A model generated the notes under the pieces. The model was not told the origin of the DNA. It was given only the letters and a program-made list of their open reading frames with translations, and made no database searches. From assembly GCA_013399875.1 (NCBI GenBank), contig VXAZ01003899.1, positions 1,845,817 to 1,909,816 of the forward strand: a stretch of 64,000 nucleotides of DNA. The letters run 5' to 3'. Source of the DNA: Gymnorhina tibicen. Taxonomy: Eukaryota > Chordata > Aves > Passeriformes > Artamidae. Positions 37,657 to 50,932 of this stretch are shown piece after piece. Position 1 is the stretch's first letter. Every line of letters starts with the position of its first letter. The translations under genes and the position numbers were made by a program.

Positions 37657-38064
37657 GGCAAGAGCATTCCTGAAGTAGTACAGATTTGGGCAAAATCCCA
37701 GATAATCATAGAAAATGTAGCACCCATCTAGATAGGAAGAAAACACTGCTCCCATTCCAATCTCTATGTGTTTTTATCAGTCTGACCTGACAAAACTTTC
37801 CTACGTGATTTCAAATACCTAAATCAATGTAACTTGAGATTTGAGTTTTACACACACCAACCAGAAACTAGATAATGCACCTGGATGTAAGAGGAGCACT
37901 GACATACTGCCAACATAGTGCTGCTGGAGATATGGATTAAATACAAGAACTGGGACGTTGATAGGAAGTTGCTAAAAAGGGAAATAGGTACATTGGATAT
38001 TGAGGATGGACAGAAGAAGGTCCTAAAAGATGGATCTTGGCTGACCTACATAGAAGAGTAAAAA

Positions 38065-38577
38065 ATGAGTGTGCTCCTGAAATATATAGATTTTTCAGAT
38101 TCAGCCTGCTGTAGTCTGGTCACACTTGGAGGTGTTGATCCCCTGACCGGCTCCAGGAACACGTGCAGTAGTTGGCCAGTCTGCTTTGTGGTAGGTTCTG
38201 CTCCACACATGCAGCTTGAATGTGACTGCACCACATTTGGCCAGAATAAGATCATAGGTCTCTGCTTCCAAACGCTCAGGGTTTCAGACAAACCCTTTGA
38301 CATGTTATTAAAAACACTGCATCAGAGGGGTCTCCTTATTCCACGTGTTTTATACAGGAAAACTGTACAGTCATTTTTCGCCCCCCTCAAGGCTATGGGC
38401 ACCTCAGCTGACCCGTGCTCCATGTTACATACAGGAATGCGACCACTGCTTCAAGGGGTGTTAGTTTTAGAGAGGGGATGCAAGACAGTTTACGCTAATT
38501 TGTCCAGAGACCAAACTTACTGCACTGTACAAAAGGCAAAAATACTAAAAAGAAGTATAAGGTTTGGGAGTTTTTAA
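38065..38577. other. Unexplained segment with a 170-codon open frame, possible old repeat
   Basis: The base composition is more balanced than the AT-rich flanks. The plus strand is open for 170 codons from ATG at 38065 to a stop ending at 38577, and the minus strand is also open over 38046-38303. The translation is rich in serine, cysteine and leucine and has no domain or motif I recognise. On the minus strand CTGTATAAAACACG (around 38353-38366) resembles a TATA region. It could be a decayed LTR or other old repeat, an exon-like fragment, or a chance frame. No terminal repeats or target duplication were found. Confidence 0.3.
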
Positions 38578-39008
38578 ATTGAAATACAAGTGTGGAAAGT
38601 TTAATAGTGTACAATTTCATATTTTTTTGTTAATCCTAAAAAATTTTGCTGGACTTCAAGATTTGTGAGTTGAAATTTAATGGAGATTAAAGACTGGAGA
38701 TCAGTCCATTGCAAGGTGAATAAAACCTGCCCAGGAGTGATACACTCGCAAGAAAGACTATTGTGACTTCAGGATAAACCAAGTAGGAAGAAATAACATC
38801 TTATTTGGATTTCAGGATTTAGTCCTGCAGAACTCTTTTGCTAAAATATTTTTAAGTAATGAGAATCACACATTTTATTATTCCTATTTAAAACAGTAAA
38901 AGAAAACCACGACCCCAAAACAAACCCAAAAAAACACAGCACTTTGACCAGCTCTAGAGGCAGTTACCATGCAAATCTCTATTAGTACTGACAACACATA
39001 ACCAGCTT

Positions 39009-39245
39009 AGAACCATTAAATTGTTTGGGTTAGAAGGAGTTTTAAAGCTCATCTTGTTCCACCCCCTGCCCTGGGCAGGGACACCTCCCACTATCCCAGG
39101 TTGCTCCAAGTCCCTCCAGCCTGGCCCCAAACAGTTCCAGTGATGGGGCAGCCACAGCTTCTCAACACAAACTGTTTCAGTGTCTCACCACCCTCATCAT
39201 GAAAAATTTTTTTCTCCTACCCAATCTGAATGTAATGTGCCCTTT
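39009..39245 (-). repeat. CR1 LINE 3' end fragment
   Basis: Read from the plus side it shows the reverse complement of the CR1 3' region: GGGTTAGAAGGAGTTTTAAAG, then CCCCCTGCCCTGGGCAGGGACACCTCCCACT, CAGGTTGCTCCAAG, CCTGGCCCCAAACA, GATGGGGCAGCCACA, CTGTTTCAGTGTCTCACCACCCTCA and AATTTTTTTCTCC. These are the same landmarks, in the same order, as at the start of the CR1 at 53.85 kb. It is severely 5'-truncated and moderately diverged. The element is oriented minus, with its 3' terminus near 39009. Confidence 0.88.
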
Positions 39246-42200
39246 TGAGTATTATAAAATTAGAGACTATTCTATAAAGTAATGTAATATTCCATTTCTT
39301 ATGTGGCCTGCTACGAGTTTTCTACAAGATATAGCAATAAAAATTAGGATTTTTAGTATCAGATATTATATGCTTCCACTTATTTCCTTTGTCTAGTAAT
39401 AGTATCACAGCAAACATGACTTCTTTCAGTGCCCATAGAGATTGAAAAGGTCAGATTAACTCTGCATACTCCAAGAAAAATTTAATTATTTTTATTTACA
39501 GGAAGTGACAAACCATGTTATTGATGCTGGAATCACTGAAGGATTGCACTTAGGAAATTAGGCTTTTTCCCACCCCAGACAAAAGTACTGTTTTCTCAAA
39601 CCATTAATTTAATATCCCTCCTTAAAGTGCTTTTAAAAAATTGTAGTGTTACAGTGCACATAGAAATAATTTTCCAGGCAAGTGACTCTATCTTTTAATA
39701 ATTTCTCTCTTTTAATGCATATTTTGCCATCAAAGGTGGAGTAACACTTAGTCCTTGCTATAAAAGACTCAATATCACTTTGTGTGAGAAGCTCTGTGTG
39801 TTATATCAACCCCTCCAGAAATGTTAGAACTGCCTACTTTTAGTGCAGACCTGTTTCCTTACACTGTGCCACATTTCCTTAGAAATGCCTGTAGAAACAT
39901 CTTTATCACCAAATATTTTTCAGCACAAACATGTTCTTGCCATTTTTGTTCTGTCCTCAGAAGCTGTCCTTGGTTCCATCTCCCGTCTCAACTCTATGGG
40001 GCTTAAAAGAAAGGATACAAAACCGAGTCCTTAGTTAAGCAAGGTAATATATGTCCCACGTTTCCCTTCAAGCTGACAATGCACATGGGACAATTTGATG
40101 CTGTTTCCAAACAAAAACAGACAAGACAAATTAGTATTAAAGAAATACCATACCTCAGTCATAATTTCCTCATTGGCTGTGACTGCCTTAATTTGGGCAA
40201 AGGCATTTCTCAATAATCGCATCATAACACTGCCTTTGGTAGAAAATCCTCTACAGAACACTGGATACTGATGCTGTTCAGAAGGGGCCCCGCAAAGTTA
40301 TTGGTCACCTGAAATACTCGTTTGGGAAACCTTCTACGCTGGTAAAACCCTGAAACGTAGTGATATGAAACTGGAATGCTTTTTTCTCTTTAAATTACAA
40401 GTTTCAGTGAGTATAAAGGTCTAAATAGCATGGCAAGCTTGTGTGATGGAAAGTACAGCCAGCAGATTTTGTGTAATGTGGTAGATGTGATTGTATACTG
40501 ATGAATTCAGCTTATACTGTACTTAAAATAGGAGTGGTAAAAACTTTTCCTGTTACCTCACAGTAAGTTGCTGTAAATCAGTATCAACTCTACTCCTTAA
40601 AAAGCATCACTGTGCTCTAGCAATTGGAAACTGGACTTTATGTCAGCACAGACAGAAAGACTATTAAAAAAGAGCTCCTTTCCCCAAAATTGTCACCAGC
40701 TAGGAGCTGTGAGCCTGAGAGAGATATCTTCAAAACCACAGGAAAAAACAACTTATTGATCAGGAAAATGATCAAATATTAGGAATCTGAAAGTATAGAA
40801 AAAAATACAAACAGTTGCAGCTACTCTTTTTTTTTTAGTACAGATGCCTTGTAGATATAGAGGACCAAAGTCAAATGATAAGTTTTGCCTAATATCTCCC
40901 ACATGTGTTATTCATATGATGCACAGGACTGCTTCACATGGGCTATAAGTTTATGCACATTCAGAAGAATATATATAAAGATGTGTACACTTTCTAACAC
41001 GTGTGCATACATAGATCTTCTCCCTCCACTTTCATCTCCTTTCATCCATCTCTCTCATCACAGATGCACACACACCTCTGCTGAAATGAAATAATTCTCA
41101 CTGCTTGAGTTGGCTACAGTCTTAAGTTCAAACCAGTGGGTTTTTTTTTCTTCTGTGTTCACATCTATATTTTTTCTCTACAGGATTTAAAGCCTGAGAA
41201 GCATGAAAGATACAGTGAAAATAAATTTGAATTCTATATTACAAAAAAATGTGAATATCAAAAGATTCTTTCACAGCTGGGTGACTGCTGGCATTTGTAA
41301 AGAGTCAAAGAATCCTGGAATATAAAAACGCAGAAACACAGTTGGTTTTTCCATCAAGTGTATGGAGAAAAAGCAAACGAAAAAATCTATAGGAACAGCA
41401 AGAAGGTCTAGGGGTGGGTGAGAGGTAAAACCTATTTCATTAATTTAAACAGTCATTTCTAGAATCACTTGAGCAGGAAGATGATATGAAAGATTGACAT
41501 ATTCAGTTCTACTCTTTAAACTGTGGTTTGCATTTTACCAGCAAGGTAAAGGAAGAAGATGAAAGATGTCTTTCCTTATTCCTTACTTAATTGAAGTGTC
41601 TATTTAGAATGACATTTAATAAAAGACAATTTTTGTGTAGTTATTATTTATTTGTATTACCAGAGCATCTAAGATTTCTAGTGATAAACCAGAACCTTGC
41701 TGTGATAGTGATTCAGGTATTGAAAATGTCTTTGTGTGACTCTAAGCATGTTCCATATTCTGCAATGCTAATGGGAGGAACTAGACAGGACTACTTCTTT
41801 AATCCCCCCAGTAAATTCCTGTCTGCTGTTCAAAAGCTGTAGCAAAAAAGATCATCCTTTGCTAGAAAGTTTCTGGCTCAAGAGGAACAACTGCACACAG
41901 ACTCAGGGAGGTGGTACTTCTTAGTTTGCCTTACCAGCAACCTCATAATGTCTCGTAGTCTCCTGGGAATAAATGTTGAAATTAACATCAAACAATTTGG
42001 GGTGCAAAAGGAAAACTTTTTCACTATGTTCTTCTGAAACATTTTAAAAGACACAAAGTTCTTAGTGAAGTAGAAGGGAGGCTACTCACAAAGGTCAATG
42101 CCTTTGCTCAGTTTTATAATTTCTCATTGTTTGATCTTTTTCCATTTCCTTACTTCTAATCCTCAAGTCATCCTCACTTTTCATGGATTCACCAGCTCCC

Positions 42201-42579
42201 AGGCTGATACCAATTACAATAACTCATTGTCACTAAAGAAGTTCTGCTCTTAGGATTTCAACAAAACTTCAATTACTAAGATACATATTTACCATAAGTC
42301 GTAAAAATTTTGTATCTCTGTGTTTTCAGAGCCTGATCACACCCATTAGAAAAACTTCTCTTTTGGTTAATTCTATTAATTGTAACAGGTTCTTCTAGCC
42401 TGGCCAAGAATAAAGGAGGTAAAATAAAAAGACTGTTTGGATGTCCTGTAACAGAGAGGAAGAAGATGCTTGTTGCTTTTAAGGAATTCATCCTGAATAG
42501 AGCTAAGCCTTAGGTTTGTTCTGTGTTCTCACCAAGTATGCATCCAAAAACCTACAGACACCAACAAGCACCTCAGGGA
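39246..42579. other. Unique AT-rich non-coding block
   Basis: About 3.3 kb without genes or recognisable repeats. The frames 39821-40034, 40031-40261, 40885-41094, 41591-41842 and 42276-42491 are short and have no domains. Confidence 0.55.
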
Positions 42580-42654
42580 ATGGGTTTGCATAGCACATTA
42601 TTAGATGATCTTGAAGGTCCCTTGCAACCCAAACTATTCTATTATTCTATGATT
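42580..42654 (+). repeat. CR1 LINE 3' terminus fragment
   Basis: The plus strand reads TTAGATGATCTTGAAGGTCCC, CTTGCAACCCAAACTATTCT, then ATTATTCTATGATT. This is the CR1 3' end followed by its characteristic ATTCTATG-type terminal microsatellite. Only about 75 bp is recognisable. The orientation is opposite to the other three CR1 copies. The weak frame over 42523-42717 spans it and is not a gene. Confidence 0.85.
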
Positions 42655-45600
42655 ACAGTCCCTGTCTGTAAAACACATCAGCCAAAAATCAGAAACCCTA
42701 GAAATTTGGCATGCTGATAGCTAAAGAGCTGAATCTGTAAGATACAAGCAATAATGCTTTATATGGCAGCTAATGAACTAACTATAGAAAAAAACCAAAT
42801 ACTGAAGCTTTTCTTAAGACTTTATTATATATTACAGGCACTGTTGGAGGAAGAGCTGTTCATTTGAAGTTTGCCAGAAACTTCTTATAACTGTTCAATA
42901 GTTATTACTAAATTTCAGTACATTGGATATCACAATTTTTTAATGAATAACTGATTTTTTTCCAATGTTTTCTATTTGTTGGCTTTTAAACTGACAAATA
43001 TAAAAGGCCTGACAGATATGCACACAAACAATTTTATTTTGGGGGAAAAATTGGAAAAAATGTGGTTATGGATGTCCAGGGTTCAGATCTTTTGATTTTG
43101 TCTTTAGGTTTGCTTCAGTCTCCTCTCTCAACGTGTTTCTAAGCCAGCAGAATATTGGTGGCTCACAAAAACGTCTTTTTATTTTCTTGTGTACATGTCA
43201 TATAAAAATGTATCATATGGAAAGAGCATAGTTGCTAAAATATAAAGTTAAATGTCAGTTGGAAGAGAGAGCATTTGATCTCCATCTTCTGTGGACAGTT
43301 TGCCCTTTGGGTGAGCAGCTACTGTAATTATGAAAAACTGGAGGATGCTTTTTGCATAGACTTTGCTTTTTCCACACGGACCAGTATAATGTTTTCCAGC
43401 AGACTAAGTTGTGTTTATCCCTAAAACTGAACAGAATAAATGCAGTTGAGCTATGGGGCAATAGTGTCAGTGGAGGCTGAGCTGACCTATGGTGAAAGTG
43501 TCCTTTAAACTGTTACCTGTTTTGTAAATAACCTATTCCAAGTATTAGATAAGTGTAATTAGAACTGTTGGGTTTTGGAAAAGACTTTAAGGAATTTTAT
43601 TCAGACTTAAAACAATTGCAGTAGTAAAGAAATGAATATATACATACGTGTCTGTTTATATTTATCATTATAATGGAAAGATCCTGCCCATCACGTGGGA
43701 ATCCAGCAATGCCCCCTTAAACTGGCATGGCCGTGAACACGAGTACCCATGTGCACTCCCACAGGTTTTACTTCCACTGAGTTCTGTGTAGCACAGCTTG
43801 ACAAGATGCAAACCCCAAGGCTAACTAGGCAATCTACGGTAAATAAATACATATCTCTAATGAGCTGAAAAAGTAAAAGGTCAGAGGCTGAGCTTTTGAC
43901 AACAATCTAAGGGACATGTCCAGCTTTTGGAATCCCAACCTTTGACATCACAGTCAAGTGATTTTGAATTCTTGAAATAATACTTGAAAAAAAATCGTAG
44001 GTGCTTTTCATATGAAAAATAAAATAGGATCACAAAAAAAAAAAGAGAAGTCTTTGCAGCACACCTTCAGAATTGTTTTTTATTTTTTCTTTTATATTCT
44101 CTTCAGCTTTTAGAAAGTGGCTACATCAAACTAAGCTCCTCTCAGAGGGCACATCATTTGAAGCCAGTAATGTCAGAAGAGAAGCTGCCTTTTTAGAAAT
44201 GCTTGAATTTTAGCTAACTGCCTTTTCCCCTTGACCAGTTCTAAGTGGTAAACTCTTCAAATTTCCATTCAGCTCTAGACAAAAAAAAAATATTCTTTTG
44301 TTTGCAAAGATCTTAAATGTATAAAATAACACTGATACTTCCATCACAATGTGCTGTCCTTGGTAAGCCTTTAGAAGAACATTAAAATACTGCCAAACTC
44401 TCATGGAGTTAATTTCTCTCCCTTATATAAGTATCAGCTCAGGGCAGGAAATGTAAAGCTGATTTCTACTCCCCCTCCCATTTGAGCTATGCTCCCAAGT
44501 GGGTGGCTAGGTGCCTGGTCAATTAAATACCCAAATGTTGTGTTCCACACAGCAAAAGGTATCTCAAACCTCAATATCCGTCTTTGTGAGTTTTGATAAA
44601 AACAATCAATTTTAAACAGATTAGAAATGAAAAACGTATGCTTGAACAAACCAAGCAGTCATATCACTTCATAATGATGTACAAACACAAATACAAATAA
44701 ATCCTGAAGATTCATTTTGTCCACAGAAAAAAAGCAGCTCCCAAACACTATTCATCAGCAATTCTGTGCTCAGTAAGTGGCCAGTGAGGGTTGCCTTCAG
44801 TGGCTCTGCTCTAAGTGTTTATTACCCTTGTCAGCACTGCTGGTCTCAGACTGATCCTGCAGTCCTTGCAAGCCCTGCACTGCGAGCAAGAGAAGCACAA
44901 ACATTGGTAGCTCAGACTCCTGAGTGCCTCATGGATAAAGGACAGACTATCCAGGGAATGTTTCTGGTTTTTATATAATATACTAATCATATTTACTCAC
45001 ACTTGAGAGCAACTGCAAGTAAACAAAGAGTGCTTTAACACCAGGTTTTAAAGAGAAAATAAGTAGACCAAGGAGAATATTTATCTGTGTGCTTCAGTGT
45101 TAGCTGTGTTTTATGACACAGCATTTCTATGGTAAAAGTACAGTGCTACTGTTAAAGCTTTTTCATTCCCATTTAATCCACGCTATATTGCATTTGTAAC
45201 AAGCAGTAGTATTTTTGCCCCCACAAGGTTGACAGAGCTGCCTGGTAATTGTGCTGTTCTAAAACTGAGTAACTGACCTTTATTATTATCCCTTTAACTA
45301 AGGGATACATTTCATGCAACTCCAGAAACAGCAATGCAGTTATAACAGCAGATGCATTAGCCTCTGCAATTTTTCCTATTCTCATTTTCCTTCTACTGGT
45401 TAGAAACCATCTAACAAAAAATTTATTACAAGGCACAAAATGATGAGCAGATTTCCCATCTAGTAACTGTTTATGTAACTTGTGAAATATTTATACTGAA
45501 GTCTTATCATTCTTCATTTTCACATATTTTGATTTTGCTCTTTATTACAGAAAAAAATAAAGAACATGTCATACTGTAAATTCAGATTTCTTTTTTCTTT

Positions 45601-46599
45601 CTTTAAACTTTAGAGCCTTCTGACATTTTCAGAAAACTGGAATGTCAGTGAGACATAATCAGTAATTCATTTAAAGTAATTGCCTTTAAAATTGTCTTAG
45701 GTTTCTGTTATGTCTTTCAGCTAAACATGAACTGTAAATAATATTAATATGATGTTTCAAACTGAGATTCGAGCTAACTGGTTTGCAAACTCTGGCTGCT
45801 GCTCTGCTAGATCAAAGGATCACGAAACCTGCCAAAATGCAACCACCTCTTAGTGAAACGGGAGCAATCAACAACAGATACAAAAAGGAAGAGTATTACT
45901 TAGACAAAACTGCAGGGAAGATTTCTGTAGGCAATATGGCCTTGAAGACAGGTTCAGAACAAAATTAGTCTGATGAAACAGGTAACAGGAAAATGACTGT
46001 TTGGGGCTGCATGCCAAGCCCTGAGGCAGACCTTCAGGGAACAGTGGACATGCAGGGCTAAAAAAGGTTGTTGTGTTTTGCTGGTTTGTTTATAACATTT
46101 TAATGGATCCAAGGGAAAGAGCCTTGTACAGCTGCAGGTTTATGTGGATAAAGAACTGCTTAAATTCTGATACTTTGTTGAAATTTTTAAAAAATTAATA
46201 GGAAAGAAACTTTGAAGTGGCATCTAATTCTCCCTTGGAGTATGACAGAACCACTTTGAGTGTGATGGTGGTCAGAAGTCAAAGTACAAATGGATGGAGA
46301 CCACTACAAGTGTCATAACATTTAAAATTTCACCTTTTTCTTACCAAATAATAATTGAAAAAAAATTCCTGAGTTTAGGGGACAAGGCATATTCACAAGC
46401 CTTTCAGTCATATACAGCTAAGTTGCCACTTGTATTTAAGCTATTATCAATGCACTTAATTACTTTAAATCAAATTCAAATCTCTTTAGGAAGAATAGTA
46501 CTGAATGTCAAACAAAACTGAACTGCACAGCTTCAATGATTAGTCCTCCAGTGACTGACATCTGAACATTTTAATTGCATAAATATTCCTCTATATCCA

Positions 46600-46850
46600 G
46601 CAACGCTTCTTAGTACGTGAAGTTTGGAATTGCGTGACTAATGCTGCCATTAGCTAGATTGAGGATTCCTGATTATTTGGACTGTACACAAATTGCTTCG
46701 CAGCAGTTCAGTTGCAATGTTAATGCAGCGCGTGATCATTGAAATGCACAAGAGCAGCAAAATGCAAACGCAGACGTTTGTTTTCCAGCCAATCTGATAT
46801 AAGTGTAATTCATATCACTGTAATGAGGTCTGCTTACTTCCTGTCTTTTT
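46600..46850. other. Candidate conserved non-coding element
   Basis: The stretch holds clustered motif-like cores: GACTAATGCTGCCATTAG, GATTGAGGATTCCTGATTATTTGG, GCAGCGCGTGATCATTGAAATGC and CCAGCCAATCTGATATAAG. It includes CpGs (GCGTGA, TTCGCAG, AGCGCGTG, AACGCAGACG) in an AT-rich setting and has no open frame. This is the look of vertebrate developmental enhancers, but it is judged on appearance alone. Confidence 0.25.
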
Positions 46851-47294
46851 TGAAGTCTCTACACCTTCTCAAGGGCAAAATTGTTTTCTAAATAAAGTCT
46901 GCCTGAATTCAGTCTCTTCTGTTGAAGTACTCCATCAGAGTGAACTAAAATAGCTCCTATTTACAGACCCTGTCCTCATAATATTTGCGTGTTGTCTGGA
47001 AGCCTGTAGCCTTCTAAATCCATAAATATCTCACAAAGTCACACACTGATTTCTTAAAGATCAAGAAGTTTCTTAAAGTCAGAAAAAATATAAAATGCAA
47101 TTACAAGCCAAGAAAAAAAAACGAAGGTACTGGGTGTGACTATGCATATGATAGAATAACAGATTTTGTTACTATTTTAGCTTACTTAGCCACATCTGCA
47201 TTGACAGCCAGAGGAAGGCCAGCACTGAGCAGCTGGAATGTTTGCTGGTTAAAAATTAAACAGCAAAAAACACTCCCAACCTCCCTCACTAGTC

Positions 47295-47340
47295 CCCCAA
47301 AACCAACAAAAAAACCAAACCAAACAAAAAACCCCCAAAC
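47295..47340. repeat. A/C low-complexity tract
   Basis: CCCCCAAAACCAACAAAAAAACC followed by AAACCAAACAAAAAACCCCCAAAC. It is the source of a spurious proline/threonine/lysine-rich frame at 47201-47389. Confidence 0.8.
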
Positions 47341-47706
47341 ACCAAGCATCTCATCTTGTCAAAACAAGAGTGCTAAACTCATGAAATAAAAGCAATGAAA
47401 AGAAGCAAAAAGAAACCGTTTCTGATATTCTGGGTCTCTTATTTGTAATGTTATCCATCCTAATAATGCTTTTATTGACAAGTATTACTTAAGCTCATTG
47501 GGTGTCAACCACTGATATTTGGGCTTAGGAAACTGGGTGTGCAGCACCCACAGTACTAAACAGCTGAGTATTTTAATATGTTGTAGCTTTATCTACAGCC
47601 CTCAAATCTATCTGCTGGCTCCCTTTTTCTGTCAGTAATAGGTGACATGTGTGTGCATATAGACCATTATGATGACTCAGGAAATTTTGGCTTTTGAAGG
47701 AAACTG

Positions 47707-47732
47707 TTATAAATCCTCCTTATAAATCCTCC
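47707..47732. repeat. Perfect 13-bp tandem duplication
   Basis: TTATAAATCCTCC occurs twice head to tail (47707-47719 and 47720-47732), consistent with a recent replication-slippage event. Confidence 0.9.
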
Positions 47733-48253
47733 ATTTTCACATGTCTCTTTTCACTCCATATTTACCAGGTGTCACAACTTCACTTTTGTTCATGCATCAC
47801 AAAACAGATTCAATGCTGTTCTTTTCTGTAATCCTAGAACAGATTTAAGGATGACAGGTAGAAAAATAATTTTAGTAATCCTTTCATTACCTACCTTCTT
47901 GTCACCTTAGAAAATGGTAGATGAATGTTCCGCCCCAGCTAAACAACCCTTTGGAAATCTTTGATCCCTGCTTCTAAGATATGGGTTTAATTGGTCTCAT
48001 TTTTATCAAGCTAAATTAAGTCTCCTGCTCTTGAAGTAGAGTAACACTGAAACAGTTGCCTTAATTTCATTTTTGCTGTCTGAGGGCATCAGAAAAGCCC
48101 TTATAATCCATCCTGGAAGCACTGATTCACTTGTGATGGCAGGTGTAGCTGAAAACACAAAAAACCCTTTCCACTTAAGCATTTGCACTCCAAATTCAAC
48201 GTGTGCTGGATGTGCCAGGATAGACAAGAAAAACTATGCTCTACTTCTCCCTT

Positions 48254-48264
48254 CCCCCCCCCCC
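48254..48264. repeat. Homopolymer C11
   Basis: Eleven consecutive C residues in a pyrimidine-rich context. Length calls in such runs are error-prone. Confidence 0.9.
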
Positions 48265-50892
48265 AAGTATACACTATATTAAATGTGAATGTGGCTTTTC
48301 ACATTTAACATTAAAGGTAAAATGTAAATGCAATGCACAATATTGTCAAACAGCTCCCTCATTACAGTGGCACACAATCCTCTTTGGACATTCCCCAGAC
48401 TGACCTAACATCCTCCAACCCCCAGTCAAACACATCCATTTCTCCATGAACCATCACAAATAATGCTTTATTATTTTTTTTGAAGGGTCTTTCTTTGACC
48501 AGCATTTTCTTTGCATATCAAACATTCATTCTATCATAACCACTATTAATGAAAAGACCAGAAAGGAAGAACAGACTTTGATATCTTCTCACCACCAATT
48601 TCCTTAACAGAATCAGCAGGAAATTAGATCAAAGGCTGACATATCCAGCAGAAGATATCCATTTCCTGACCTTCCCTTTTGCCTCGTTTGCAGAATTTGG
48701 GAAGTATTTCCTTTCCTTCTTTCCCCCTCTCTCACCTTGCTCTCCGCATCCCAGGCATTTCCGGTATTGAGAGCAGAGTGCTTCCATCCAGGCCTTGCCT
48801 TTTGACCCCTGCAGCAAAAAACTCCTTATTACTGCTCTGTGCTCTAAGGATTTCTTTACCATGATGTGCAGTTGGTTCAGAATACTTTCAGATGTACTCC
48901 ACAGTAGTATAAATAATTTCACAGCACAGAAGCAAAACTGGACTTTGCCCTAAGAATACAGCCCCTCTCAAAGCCTTCTGCAGATCCCCACACACATAAG
49001 TGAGGGGGTTTGTAGTTAGCAATGTATGAAGCTTCCTCTTAAATGAAATTGCCCTACAAGAACAGGAACTGCATAGGATAAATTTTAACATATGAAGTCT
49101 AGATTTTTTTTTTAATGGAAGATTATTTAATCCATATTAAATCCTAAAACAACAAACCAGGATAATAACAGCTAAAACAAGCATAAAGGAACGGAGAAGG
49201 AATAAGGCTCTATATTCTATTCATTTGCTTTAAGATGGGCTCCTTTGAGTAGGAGGAAGAACATTTCCAGGAAGATGGGTTTAGTTTGACAGTATATAAA
49301 TAGCCCGAGCTGAGGATGTAACAATTGCTCTACCTCTTCTAACACCAAGCAGGGCAGTAACTAGAACTGAGCTGACTACGGAACTGTAATATTTTGCAGC
49401 TTAGATTTCTTCAATAAGGCTAAGCCAGCTCAAAAGATTTCACTGTTGCTCTAACACACAAGCCTTTGATGTTTCCTCATCTTTACATCATAGAAGGAGC
49501 TCAAAGGGTTAATTAAAATTTAATGATATTGGCAGTACTTTGAAAAAGTTATGAACTTGGGTGAGATCAATCACTTTCTTGGACTGTCTGACTTCAAAGC
49601 AAACATTATGCAAAGGAAAAAAATTCTCTCATTCTGCATTGAATTCATAAGCAAGGATTTCCTCATTAGCGGTCTGTGCATGGAGGAGATTCCAAGTTCA
49701 AACTGGAAGAGGTGAGGTGCCAAAAAAATGGTTAATCAGAATTTCATGCCTTTGATGCTAGTCACATGTTGAATGAATGCATCACTGCAAACCAGGGGAC
49801 ACTTGAACAGTCCCAAAATAGGAAGTCAGGGATTAAGGGATGAGCAATTTTTTTTCCAAATTCACAACTTGTTTGCAGAGATTTAGCTAAAACCTCATTA
49901 GTTTGTTTATTCACTCTTAGTGACATTCAGCAAAATGTCAACTAAAATAACAAAAGTAAAGGTTTTAAAAAGGTACACATCTCTGGTTTGCATTTGGATT
50001 TTTATTTGTTTACCATCTACATTTTATTTGAGCTGACAGCTTTCACTTTCTGCAGTCTTATTCTGACCTGAAGGTATTACTGGATTTTCTAAGACAAATA
50101 CACTTCAGATGACAAAATTATGAAAATCCCTTATAAGAGATCCAAAATTACCAGAGGCTAGTTAGATTTATGATAAAGATTACGAAAAATTTATTTTAAT
50201 GCACTTAAAGTGTTGACAGTCAATCACCATCTCTGCTCAGAACAGGCTGTGTGGGGAGCCTGATTCAGCACCAACCTTGTGCCTCCCTCTAATTTCAACA
50301 CAAACCTACTGAGCAAAGGTGGAAATACCTCTGTGTTATGACTCATCCTGGAGATTGATTTTATCGTTTATTTAATATTGTCCTCCATAAGCAATCCCTG
50401 TGATGTATTCAACACACCCATGTGTTTAAAGCTCTAGTTCTCAACATAATTATACATTTACCATGAAACATTTATTGCCTCATTCCATGCCTAAGATATA
50501 TCTCTGGGTTTTTAAACATATCTTTTCATTGAATGGCTCCTGTTCGAAAATCCCATTTATTTTAAAACGTCCTACTACAGACGTAACTCTATTCAGGACC
50601 ACCAGGTGTGATACTGGGGACGTAGCAAAAGGAACACGTAAAACTGCTTTGTGCAGAAAATATATTTCTAGTGTACTCCTGAAAGGTTTAGTGAGAGTGA
50701 TACCTGTGAAATGTACAACCAACTTCCTTTGAGGACTTCTCCAGACTGTTGTGATCTTAGGGCTTGTATCATTCACAAGAAGAAAACCATGGACATGGCA
50801 CTCCCTGTTAAAAGCGTACTGGTCCATCCGTGCCCTCTCATGGTAAATGCTTGGTTTCCTTCCAGCTGCTCTTTACCAACTACAAAGCTCCA

Positions 50893-50932
50893 ACTTTTCT
50901 TTTCTTTTCTTTCCTTTTTTTTTTTTTTTTTT
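50893..50932. repeat. Pyrimidine tract ending in T18
   Basis: CTTTTCTTTTCTTTTCTTTCC followed by T18 (50915-50932). No retrocopy lies beside it that would make it an antisense poly(A) tail. Confidence 0.85.

Larger units (their letters stand above)
27291..39008. other. Unique AT-rich non-coding block
   Basis: About 11.7 kb with no recognisable gene. It contains an A/C tract (27423-27467), a less AT-rich patch with several CpGs (about 28320-28940), and purine-rich A tracts (37634-37656). An unexplained balanced-composition segment with a 170-codon open frame lies at 38065-38577. The remaining frames are short, overlap on opposite strands and lack domains. Confidence 0.55.

Noticed and set aside
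50893..50932. Antisense poly(A) tail of a processed pseudogene
   Set aside because: No transcript-like sequence or target duplication is visible next to the T tract.
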